Positions 26,156-33,780 of a DNA stretch of 64,000 nt are shown here, piece after piece. The stretch comes from Advenella incenata (GTDB taxonomy: Bacteria > Pseudomonadota > Gammaproteobacteria > Burkholderiales > Burkholderiaceae_B): positions 1,736,001 to 1,800,000 of the forward strand of contig NZ_SHKO01000001.1 in assembly GCF_004217095.1 (NCBI RefSeq). Direction: 5' to 3'. Under the pieces are notes generated by a model. That model had not been told where the DNA came from, searched no databases, and saw only the letters and a list, made by a program, of their open reading frames with translations. A program made the translations under genes and the position numbers. Position 1 is the stretch's first letter. Each line of letters starts with the position of its first letter.

Positions 26156-27243
26156 TCGAGTTTGAACGCGATGCCCGTCAGGTCCAATGCGTTGTCCGTC
26201 AGAGGCTGATCCGGCAGATGGATTGCGCCGCCTTCAAGCGACAGTGCAAGCTTTAGCGGGCTGGCCGTCAGGCCGAGATAAAAGGTTTGTTCGGCAGGGA
26301 AAGCATTGAGTCCGTTGGGACAGCTGGCGGCCCATTGCAGATTGATCAGCGTGCCCAGCGCGCTTTCCGCATAAATGCCGACTGTGGTTTTTGCGTCGTG
26401 TTGAGCAGCGCGCTGGCGGATGCGTTGTGCTTCACCCATCCCGATTCGGCCAGGTTTGGTGCTCAGCGCCAGCGCGCCTGCCTGTAAAAACCGTTCCGCA
26501 TCCTGTTCAGTGGTACAGGCGCGATCGACCAAAATCGGCAGTGGCGACTGCCGTTGCAACGATTCAAATAAGGATAGTGATTCGAGCGGGCAGGGGTCTT
26601 CGGCGTATTCAACGCCGCAAGCTGCTAATTGTTCCAGATAGTGCGGCGCCTGGGCAGGCGTGTAATGGCTGTTGGCATCCACCACATAACGGCAATGAGC
26701 TGGCAGGGCGTCGCGCAAGGCGCGCAGCACCGCAAGATCGGTCTTGACACCCTGTCCTCCCTTGACTTTAAAGCTGCAGATGCCGTGGCGCGTGTAGTGC
26801 TCCAGGGCCTGTGCCACCATTTGCGCCGGGGGTTGCCGGGTCAGTGTCCAGGCAACGTCAACCTGGGCTTGCCCCTGCGTAAAGCGCCAGCACGGCTGTT
26901 GATGGGCCGCCGCGCGCAACAGTTGGGCGGCGGTTTCGATCATGCCCTTGCCCAGCCGGTTTTCTGGAATGGGCGCAAGCGCACGGGCCACGGCCTGAGC
27001 ATCACTCATGTCAGTGTTGCTCAGTTGCGGTATCAGTATGTCGTCAAAGGCGGCTTGCAGCATGGCGGGCGACACCCCAGACCAGGTTGCCTTGAGTGTG
27101 CCTTCGGCATGACCGGCCTGGCCGTGTTCGTTGCGCAATGTCAGCAAGGCGTAAACGCCTTCTTTTTCCACTGCGTTGGCCCAATGGATGGTGTGAACGT
27201 ATGGGATGCGATAAAAGCGCAGCGACCAATCGGCTAACTTCAT
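26152..27243 (-). CDS. Enolase-superfamily enzyme (muconate cycloisomerase/dipeptide epimerase type)
   Basis: 363 residues with the MLE-subgroup architecture: N-terminal capping domain, then a barrel with KxK (FKVKGG), metal ligands in VDANS, AEDPC and LVDRAC, and the C-terminal Lys in STKPGRIG. The active site therefore looks complete; the third metal motif is DR rather than the common DE. Such enzymes abstract an alpha-proton in racemisation or cycloisomerisation. Its start abuts the stop of the Bug receptor gene (TAATG), so that receptor probably imports its carboxylate substrate. Confidence 0.85.
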   Translation of the reverse strand: MKLADWSLRFYRIPYVHTIHWANAVEKEGVYALLTLRNEHGQAGHAEGTLKATWSGVSPAMLQAAFDDILIPQLSNTDMSDAQAVARALAPIPENRLGKGMIETAAQLLRAAAHQQPCWRFTQGQAQVDVAWTLTRQPPAQMVAQALEHYTRHGICSFKVKGGQGVKTDLAVLRALRDALPAHCRYVVDANSHYTPAQAPHYLEQLAACGVEYAEDPCPLESLSLFESLQRQSPLPILVDRACTTEQDAERFLQAGALALSTKPGRIGMGEAQRIRQRAAQHDAKTTVGIYAESALGTLINLQWAASCPNGLNAFPAEQTFYLGLTASPLKLALSLEGGAIHLPDQPLTDNALDLTGIAFKLD

Positions 27244-28214
27244 TAGTTGGTCCGGATCTGGGCGGACTTGATGAGTTTTCCCCAGACCTGCATTTCCTGC
27301 TCTACATGGGTCTTGAAGGCATCTCCCGTGGTGCCAAGCATTTGGACGCCTTCGGAAGTGAACGTGTCGGCAAATGTCTTATTGCGAATGATTTTATTGA
27401 ACGCGGCGTTCAGTTTCTGAACAATTTCCTTGGGCGTTCCTGCGGGCGCCAGATACCCCCACCAGCCTTGCGCATGATAGCCGGGTACGGTTTCCTGGAC
27501 CGTGGGCACTTCAGGCAACGATGACATGCGGCTCTTGCCGGTGGTGGCAAGCGCCTTGACGCGGCCAGGTTTCAGATAAGTCATCGTGCCGGGATAGGTG
27601 CCGAAGGTTACATGAACCTGTCCGCTGGCAACATCATTCAAGCCTTGCGCCAGACCCTTGTATGGGATATGCATAATGTCGGCGCCAGTGAGTTCTTTGA
27701 GCATTTCACCCATCAGGTGCGCCGAGCTGCCGTTGCCGGTGGAGGCGTAGACGTACTTGCCTGGCTCTTTTTTGGCAAGTGCAATAAATTCGGCCACGTT
27801 ATTTGCCGGCAGTTTTGGCGTAGCGATCATTACATAGGGAGATGTGGCAGCCAGTGTGATGTACTCAAAGCTCTTGAGCGGGTCAAACGGGAGCTTCTTG
27901 ACCAACGAAGGAAGAATCGAGTGAGCGGCTGCGGCTTGCAGTAATGTGTAGCCATCCGGATTGGCCCGCGCGACGAACTCGGTGCCAATTGCCGTGCCGG
28001 CGCCGGGCTTGTTTTCCACAATAACGGTCTGTTTGAGTTCTTCACCAAGGTATTGCGCCATGCGCCGGGCCAGAATGTCATTGATGGCACCAGGCGTATA
28101 CGGCACGATAATGCGAATGGTGCGATTCGGGTAATTGTCGGCGGTTTGCGCCTGGGCTGAAAAAACCGCGCCGATGGTCAGGGCAAACAAGGCGAATGGA
28201 CGAATTTTTTTCAT
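27243..28214 (-). CDS. Bug/TctC-type solute receptor
   Basis: 323 residues with a signal peptide ending near FSAQAQT. Family blocks are YPNRTIRIIVPYTPGAINDILARRMAQ, ENKPGAGTAIGTEFVARANPDGYTLL, HIPYKGLAQGLNDVASGQVHVTFG and GTPKEIVQKLNAAFNKI. Transcribed with the enolase-superfamily gene that follows without a gap. It is divergent from an alpha/beta hydrolase gene, with a repeat-rich control region in between. Confidence 0.92.
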   Translation of the reverse strand: MKKIRPFALFALTIGAVFSAQAQTADNYPNRTIRIIVPYTPGAINDILARRMAQYLGEELKQTVIVENKPGAGTAIGTEFVARANPDGYTLLQAAAAHSILPSLVKKLPFDPLKSFEYITLAATSPYVMIATPKLPANNVAEFIALAKKEPGKYVYASTGNGSSAHLMGEMLKELTGADIMHIPYKGLAQGLNDVASGQVHVTFGTYPGTMTYLKPGRVKALATTGKSRMSSLPEVPTVQETVPGYHAQGWWGYLAPAGTPKEIVQKLNAAFNKIIRNKTFADTFTSEGVQMLGTTGDAFKTHVEQEMQVWGKLIKSAQIRTN

Positions 28215-28276
28215 ATTTTGTCTCCTCTTCAGAGGTTTTTGTGGTTCTTGTGAACCGGTTGGTTTGGTTTCAATAA

Positions 28277-28405
28277 GAAACTATATGTTTTGCTCATTGT
28301 TTATATAGTTTCTTTTTTCAACTATAATTCAGTTGTTGTTAACTTTCAACTGCTATTTATATGGTTTCATACGGAAACTATAGATAGATGTATAAAGAAA
28401 CTAAT
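28277..28405. promoter_or_regulatory. Repeated GAAACTATA operator array
   Basis: The AT-rich gap between the Bug gene and the divergent hydrolase gene carries GAAACTATA at 28277-28285, TATAGTTTC at 28304-28312, TATGGTTTC at 28360-28368, GAAACTATA at 28374-28382 and GAAACTAAT at 28397-28405. The third and fourth copies form a palindrome with a 5-bp spacer. Five half-sites in 130 bp point to cooperative binding of a dimeric regulator serving both promoters; the regulator is not identified. Confidence 0.65.
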
Positions 28406-28443
28406 AGTTGGGAACACCCGATCTTAATCACAAGTGACTATTT

Positions 28444-29274
28444 ATGAATATTTCGAATGCCAGTACATACCCGGTTGTCCATAAAACCGTGGCGCGTGTC
28501 GAAGAAAACAATGGTCTGCGACAAGCGATCTCCATTGCCTATTGGGTACAGGGAGAAGGGCCGCTTATTGTCATGCTGCCGTCCCTGGGGCGTGACGTGG
28601 AAGACTTCGAGTCTGTCTCAACCCAGCTAGCTGAGGCTGGCTATCGTGTAGCCTGTCCAAGCCCGCGGGGCATTGGAGCTAGTGCCGGGTGCATGGATAA
28701 TCTGACATTGCATGATTTCGGTCGTGATATCGTATCTGTCATTGAGGCCGAAGGCGGGAAGCCGGCCTTTGTAGCGGGGCATGCTTTCGGCAATTGGACG
28801 GCCCGTACTGTTGCCGTTGACCGTCCTGATCTTGTCCGCGCCGTGATTATTCTGGCTGCCGGGCCACGCGTGGTAGCGCAAGGGCCAGGCGCTGGCCTGC
28901 CGCATTGTATGGATAAAAGCCTGGACGCCGCTGTGCGACTGCAGTGGATCAAAAAGGTGTTTTTTGCCGAAGCAAGCGATGCGTCGGTGTGGCTGGAGGG
29001 ATGGCATCCTGACGTGGCCAACGTACAGCGTGCCGCCAAGGCGGCTACACCGATCGACCGTTGGTGGGGAGCAGGCCACGCCAGAATCCTGGATGTCCGG
29101 GCGCTGGAAGATGCTTTCGCGCCGCTGGATGCCGGCTGGCAATTAAGCCAGGATCTGGGAGCGCAACGGGTGACGACAGTTGAGATCGCCAATGCGGGTC
29201 ACGCCCTGCTGCCCGAACAGCCGATTGCGGTCGCCGAAGCGATTAAAGCGTATCTCAATAATTTCCAAGACTAA
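28444..29274 (+). CDS. Alpha/beta hydrolase-fold protein lacking the usual Ser
   Basis: 276 residues, alpha/beta hydrolase fold: GPLIVMLPSLGRDVEDF, the oxyanion-type strand, and a C-terminal His in NAGHALLPEQP. The nucleophile elbow reads AGHAFGN (111-117), with Ala (GCT, 28783-28785) where Ser normally sits, so classic ester hydrolysis is doubtful. A related elbow seems to occur in other proteobacterial proteins, suggesting a subfamily and not a random mutation. Divergent from the Bug/enolase operon and likely sharing its regulator. Confidence 0.8.
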   Translation: MNISNASTYPVVHKTVARVEENNGLRQAISIAYWVQGEGPLIVMLPSLGRDVEDFESVSTQLAEAGYRVACPSPRGIGASAGCMDNLTLHDFGRDIVSVIEAEGGKPAFVAGHAFGNWTARTVAVDRPDLVRAVIILAAGPRVVAQGPGAGLPHCMDKSLDAAVRLQWIKKVFFAEASDASVWLEGWHPDVANVQRAAKAATPIDRWWGAGHARILDVRALEDAFAPLDAGWQLSQDLGAQRVTTVEIANAGHALLPEQPIAVAEAIKAYLNNFQD

Positions 29275-29362
29275 ATATAGTCGTTGCAGCGTCATTCGCA
29301 CTGACGACGCTTTGCTCCCAAACACTCGTGTTCTCTGCTTTTTTGAGACGAGCGCGGCGGCA

Positions 29363-30307
29363 CTAACCCGCTTTCGCCTTGTGCGCTAGCAGCCATGTTT
29401 TGACGTCGGTTGTCGGGATGCCTTTTTGGGCGTTATAGGTCGTGGTCTTGTCCCACCACATCCCGTCGCCGAGCGCGAACGCCGCTCTATATCGCGCCAT
29501 GACGTTCTCAGGACACCGTACAAGATCCATGCTGAGTTTTTCTTTTGTCAACAGCTCGCGCTTGAAAGTGCGCTCCATAACTTCTTCCACGATCGTCGCT
29601 AGCTGGCTATACGAAATTGTGTCGCTGGCTACAAAGATTACCTGGTTTCTAATCCTGGGTTGCTCAAGCAAGATTTCGGTGGTTAGACGGCCAATATCCT
29701 CAGGCGTTGTCACGGTCACTTTTGTTTCCCAGCTACCCAGACCGCGTACGATGCCAGCTTCAAAATCAATCAGACCCGTTGTTGGCTCAAACAGGAAACT
29801 TGTGAACATACCGGTCGAAACAATCACCCATTCAGTTTTTGATTGGGACCGCAGTATGGTTCTAACGTCGTATTGTTCATCGAATACTGGCTGGCCGCTG
29901 CCTTTGCCGATGACGTCATAGTCCACGCCAAACTGCCATGGAAAATAGCGACGGACGCCGGCGGCAAGAACGGCTTTGGTCAGCTTGACTTGGGTGCCCG
30001 GTCCGGCGACAAATCCGGTGCAATTGACCACGGTATGAAATTGACCGAACATCTGGATGAGATCTTCAGTGGCGCTGTGAATAAGATCGAACGGCAGCAA
30101 ACGTACGCCCAGGAGGCGCAGTTCTTCGTACGTCTGTACTTGTCTCTGTGTAGGGCGTTCCAATGACTGCGCAGATACCAGCACAGTAAGCGGGCATCCG
30201 GCAGTTTTCTGGCGCGGAGCAAGATAGCGCAAAACAGCCATTCCCAGTTCGCCTGCGCCCAGGACCAAGACATTGTCCAGGTTAACGTGATTAGATAGTT
30301 CGTTCAT
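29363..30307 (-). CDS. NmrA-like NAD(P)-binding reductase
   Basis: 314 residues from the ATG at 30307, which has AAAGGAAA eight bases upstream. The N-terminal Rossmann motif is VLVLGAGELGMAVLRYL; the body (GVRLLPFDLIHSATEDLIQMF, TVVNCTGFVAGPG, PWQFGVDYDVIGKG) matches the NmrA/isoflavone-reductase group, annotated aromatic alcohol reductase in bacteria. No catalytic YxxxK is evident, as usual in this group. A LysR gene is divergent and 211 bp away, a natural regulator candidate. Confidence 0.83.
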   Translation of the reverse strand: MNELSNHVNLDNVLVLGAGELGMAVLRYLAPRQKTAGCPLTVLVSAQSLERPTQRQVQTYEELRLLGVRLLPFDLIHSATEDLIQMFGQFHTVVNCTGFVAGPGTQVKLTKAVLAAGVRRYFPWQFGVDYDVIGKGSGQPVFDEQYDVRTILRSQSKTEWVIVSTGMFTSFLFEPTTGLIDFEAGIVRGLGSWETKVTVTTPEDIGRLTTEILLEQPRIRNQVIFVASDTISYSQLATIVEEVMERTFKRELLTKEKLSMDLVRCPENVMARYRAAFALGDGMWWDKTTTYNAQKGIPTTDVKTWLLAHKAKAG

Positions 30308-30518
30308 AAGATAGATTTCCTTTGATGATTTAGGATGATTGTTCCAATTTCTATACATAATCTGCTGTAGTGCAGTCAGCATGACGCAAGGGCGAGTGGC
30401 AGAGTAATAAGCCGGAGTATAGGTGGGGTGTGCGCGATTGGTAAGCCCCATTTAATTGTTTTTAAAGTTGCAAAAAATGGGATAATGAACCACTTTGTAA
30501 ACTCAGCGGAGGACGCCG

Positions 30519-31439
30519 GTGGATAGAACTCGGGCCATGCAGATATTTTGTCGCGTTGTTGAATCCCACAGTTTTGCGGGTGCGGCTATGAGCCTGTCAA
30601 TGCCTCGTTCTACAGTCAGCAGGGCAATTCAAGACCTGGAAGCCTTTCTCGGCGTCAAACTATTGCAACGCACTACACGAACGCTCAGCCTTACACCCGA
30701 TGGCAGTCTTTACTACGATCACTGCCAGTATGTACTGGACGAGGTTCAGCGGATGGAAGCGGTGTTATCGGGTAACACCCGCAAGCCTCGGGGGCGGTTA
30801 CGAATTGGCATGACCTCGTCCTTTGCACGATCAATTGTGTTACCCGCTATAAAGACGTTTCAGGCAGGCTATCCCGAGATTGATGTCGTGCTGACACTTG
30901 GCGATCGGCCGGTAGAGTTGATACAGGAGGGCGTCGATTGTGTGGTGCGGGCTGGCATACCAAAGTCTTCGGCGTTGCTGGTGGCGCGTAAGATAGGTAG
31001 TTTTGAATGGTTGATTTGCGCCTCCCCTGACTATCTACAACAATACGGCGCCCCGCGCTCGCTGGAGGATTTGGCGCAGCACCAAGTGATCGAATTTCAT
31101 TCCGGGCTCACAGGCAGGGCGCAGGATTGGCGCTTTGTCGTGGATGAAGAAGAGCGCGAAGTCGGTGTCAAAGGAAGTCTCGCGGTGAACGATACCGATG
31201 CCTATGTGACTTGCGGTATTGAGGGGCTTGGGTTGATACGCATTGCCAACTTTCTTGCTGTACAGCACTTGCGTGCCGGCCGCCTGGTCCAGGTCCTCGA
31301 GCAATACAAGGCCCCGCCAGTTCCTTTGTCCATCATTTATCCTCAAAACCGGCATCTGTCTTCGGCGGTGCGCGCTTTCGTGCATTGGATTGGCGAACGC
31401 GTGCAAAACGTGGCCACCGACTGGGATTGGCGCCCGTGA
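30519..31439 (+). CDS. LysR family transcriptional regulator
   Basis: 306 residues from a GTG with GGAGGA upstream. The N-terminal HTH (RTRAMQIFCRVVESHSFAGAAMSLSMPRSTVSRAIQDLEAFLGVKLLQRTTR) and the substrate-binding domain (GRLRIGMTSSFARSIVLPAI) are typical of the CrgA-like LysR subgroup. Likely controls the divergent NmrA-type reductase. Confidence 0.9.
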   Translation: MDRTRAMQIFCRVVESHSFAGAAMSLSMPRSTVSRAIQDLEAFLGVKLLQRTTRTLSLTPDGSLYYDHCQYVLDEVQRMEAVLSGNTRKPRGRLRIGMTSSFARSIVLPAIKTFQAGYPEIDVVLTLGDRPVELIQEGVDCVVRAGIPKSSALLVARKIGSFEWLICASPDYLQQYGAPRSLEDLAQHQVIEFHSGLTGRAQDWRFVVDEEEREVGVKGSLAVNDTDAYVTCGIEGLGLIRIANFLAVQHLRAGRLVQVLEQYKAPPVPLSIIYPQNRHLSSAVRAFVHWIGERVQNVATDWDWRP

Positions 31440-31713
31440 TTCATTCTCGCAAATGAGCATGTTTATCCGCGCAATTTGACCGTCTGCACGCAGACGACGA
31501 GCTACTTGCGCTTGTGCTACCAGGACCAAATATAGCCTGGAACCTATTCGCCGGGAATCACTTGCCGAGTGCTGCGGCGTTGTGCATTTGGCAGGCATCA
31601 GACAAAAATAAATATTTTCCAGGTGCTGCATCCAAAGACGGTGCCGGCGTGTATTCAGTAAAGCAGGGCAGAACACTGCCGCTGTCCAACAGTCTTTCCA
31701 TTGGAGAATGTTT

Positions 31714-32274
31714 ATGACTTTACAATCGATCGCCCGCCTGTCTCAACCTGTGTGCCTCGCGCTATTGCTGGCCGGAGCTGGCACAATGGCCTACGCCGCC
31801 AGCAGCAGCTTTTCGCAGGACAGCCTGCCCAGCGCCATTAAGGTGCCGGAAGGTAACAAGGTGGCTTGGGAAACCGTAGGTACCGGGGAAATCACCTATG
31901 AGTGCCGCGAAAAGGTCAACGCCGCTGGCCAGACTGAATGGGTGTTTGCTGGTCCCAAGGCTCAGCTTAAAGATCGCACAGGCAAGCAAGTCGGTAATTA
32001 TTACGGTCCTCCTGCCACCTGGGAAGCGATGGACGGCTCCAAAGTGACTGCAACCCAGTTGGCGGTGGCGCCTGCCGGCGATGGCAATCTGCCTTATCAA
32101 CTGGTGAAGGCCAATCCGGCGATGGGGGATGGTAGTATGACTGGCGTCACCTATATCCAGCGCGTGGCGCTCAAGGGTGGTGTGGCTCCCAAAACGGGTT
32201 GCACCGCTGCCAGCAAGGGTGAGAGGATGAAGGTAGCCTACCAGGCCGACTATATCTTCTGGAAAGCGCAATAA
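31714..32274 (+). CDS. DUF3455 secreted protein
   Basis: 186 residues from the ATG at 31714 (GGAG spaced 7 bases; the ATG at 31708 is too close to that site). The signal peptide ends near MAYAAS. The mature part (PEGNKVAWETVGTGEITYECR, GNYYGPPATWEAMDGSKVTA, LPYQLVKANPAMGDGSMTGVTYIQRV, ending with two Cys-flanked segments) is the DUF3455 family, of unknown function. It lies 69 bp before an ECF sigma factor gene and may belong to that regulon. Confidence 0.88.
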   Translation: MTLQSIARLSQPVCLALLLAGAGTMAYAASSSFSQDSLPSAIKVPEGNKVAWETVGTGEITYECREKVNAAGQTEWVFAGPKAQLKDRTGKQVGNYYGPPATWEAMDGSKVTATQLAVAPAGDGNLPYQLVKANPAMGDGSMTGVTYIQRVALKGGVAPKTGCTAASKGERMKVAYQADYIFWKAQ

Positions 32275-32343
32275 ACCAGTGCGGACGAGGCCACCTTGTG
32301 AGCCTGTCCGCAAACCAGAAACCAACCCGGGAATCGAGCGACG

Positions 32344-32910
32344 GTGACGCCTTCTTCTGACAGCTTTGATTACGAGGCCGCGCTGGCTGCATGTGCTGCA
32401 GATCAGCGCGACGCCTTGCTACAGATTTATAATCACGAGGGTGGGCGTCTTTTGGGCGTGGTGTTACGGATTGTTCGCGACAAGGCCATGGCCGAAGATA
32501 TTGTGCATGACACTTGCATAAAGATATGGACCGGCGCGTCGGGCTTTGATCCTGCAAAAGGGACGGCACGTGGCTGGATCTACAGCATAGCGCGCCATCT
32601 GGCGCTCAATGCCGTGCGTGACGGCCGTCGCAATGTCGATCTGGATGATGATGCGGTTGGCGCACTGGATGACAAGGCTTCGCTCGAGGCCTGGAATGAC
32701 ATGACAGACAGTTTCGCCTGGGAAACCAGCCATGGCCGCATCACCTTTTGCCTGGAACAACTTGAGCCAGCGCGACGCAACTGTATCCTGCATGCATATG
32801 TGGATGGCTTCTCCCATCGGGAAATCGCCGAACGCCTAAATGCGCCGCTGGGTACCATCAAGGCCTGGATCAAGCGCAGCCTGGCCGCGCTACGGGAGTG
32901 TATGGCGTGA
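32344..32910 (+). CDS. ECF sigma-70 factor
   Basis: 188 residues from a GTG. Region 2 is RLLGVVLRIVRDKAMAEDIVHDTCIKIW...ARGWIYSIARHLALNAVR; region 4 is LEPARRNCILHAYVDGFSHREIAERLNAPLGTIKAWIKRSL. Sequence style fits the SigK-like ECF group. The stop overlaps the anti-sigma gene (GTGA), so the pair is coupled. Ribosome-binding site is weak. Confidence 0.9.
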   Translation: MTPSSDSFDYEAALAACAADQRDALLQIYNHEGGRLLGVVLRIVRDKAMAEDIVHDTCIKIWTGASGFDPAKGTARGWIYSIARHLALNAVRDGRRNVDLDDDAVGALDDKASLEAWNDMTDSFAWETSHGRITFCLEQLEPARRNCILHAYVDGFSHREIAERLNAPLGTIKAWIKRSLAALRECMA

Positions 32911-33644
32911 GCCCTGTATCTTCGAGCCCATCAGCCGCTGATGTATCCGATTTGGCAGGAGAATATGTGCTGGGCACCTTGTCCGCCCGGCAGCGCCGAG
33001 ATGTGGAGCAACGCCTGGCGCAGGAGCCTGCGTTGCAGGCGGCGGTAGAGGAATGGGAAGCCCGTCTTCTGCCATTGATAACGCTTGTGCCGGCGGTGTC
33101 TCCTTCGCCACGGCTCTGGCCGCGCGTTATCCGCAGCCTGGATGCAATGGAACCTGTCGCCACCTCAGCGCCGCGCGCCAGCCGGTATGGAGTACGGGAT
33201 TCGTTGTGGCGCTCACTGGCATTTTGGCGAGGACTGACTGTTGCCGGCTTTACTGCTGCGGCAATCGCCATGATGATACTGCCAGCCCAGTTCGGCACGC
33301 CCGAAACGCGATTTATGGTGGTGCTGGTTGCACCGGGCGACAAATCGCCCGGCTGGGTTGTGCAGGCGCGTACCGACCAGCGGGTCGAGTTAATTCCACT
33401 GGGCATGCTGCAAGTGCCTGCCGACAAGTCCCTGCAGTTCTGGACTAAAGCCGATGACTGGAAAGTGCCAGTATCGCTGGGTATTGTTCAACCGGGTGAG
33501 CGTGTAACCGTACCGCTTGATAATTTGCCCGGCTTACAGAAAAACCAACTGTTCGAGCTGACGCTGGAGCCACGCACAGGTTCGCCGACAGGGCGGCCTA
33601 CCGGACCGATCCAATTTATCGGCCGGGCGGTGCAAGTGTACTGA
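32907..33644 (+). CDS. Anti-sigma factor, RskA-like
   Basis: 245 residues from the GTG at 32907, with GGGAG eight bases upstream. The N-terminal cytoplasmic zinc-less anti-sigma domain (DLAGEYVLGTLSARQRRDVEQRL) is followed by one transmembrane helix (about 100-120, LTVAGFTAAAIAMMILP) and a periplasmic RskA domain (KSLQFWTKADDWKVPVSLGIVQPGE). It would hold the upstream ECF sigma factor inactive until a periplasmic signal triggers release. Confidence 0.88.
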   Translation: MSPVSSSPSAADVSDLAGEYVLGTLSARQRRDVEQRLAQEPALQAAVEEWEARLLPLITLVPAVSPSPRLWPRVIRSLDAMEPVATSAPRASRYGVRDSLWRSLAFWRGLTVAGFTAAAIAMMILPAQFGTPETRFMVVLVAPGDKSPGWVVQARTDQRVELIPLGMLQVPADKSLQFWTKADDWKVPVSLGIVQPGERVTVPLDNLPGLQKNQLFELTLEPRTGSPTGRPTGPIQFIGRAVQVY

Positions 33645-33704
33645 CGGCCGCTGTTTATTTTCTACATTGGCCTTATTCAATTGAAATGATTCTGGCTCTT
33701 TTTT

Positions 33705-33726
33705 ATGTAATGTTATAACATATCAT
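33705..33726. promoter_or_regulatory. Palindrome upstream of the TonB receptor
   Basis: A perfect 12-bp palindrome, ATGTTATAACAT (33710-33721), extends with 18 of 22 matching positions over 33705-33726. AT-rich palindromes of this kind are typical of Fur-superfamily (Fur, Zur) operators. It lies 60 bp before the receptor gene. The 136-bp gap is too short for a cobalamin riboswitch and shows none of its conserved boxes. Assignment to a metal regulator is inference. Confidence 0.5.
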
Positions 33727-33780
33727 CTTTTTGCAACTGCAATAACGATTCACGAGGCTGCATGTGAATCAGAAAACGAA

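Noticed and set aside
33645-33780. Cobalamin riboswitch before the TonB receptor and CobN-like genes
   Set aside because: The gap is only 136 bp and lacks the conserved boxes and helices; a protein-binding palindrome explains it better.
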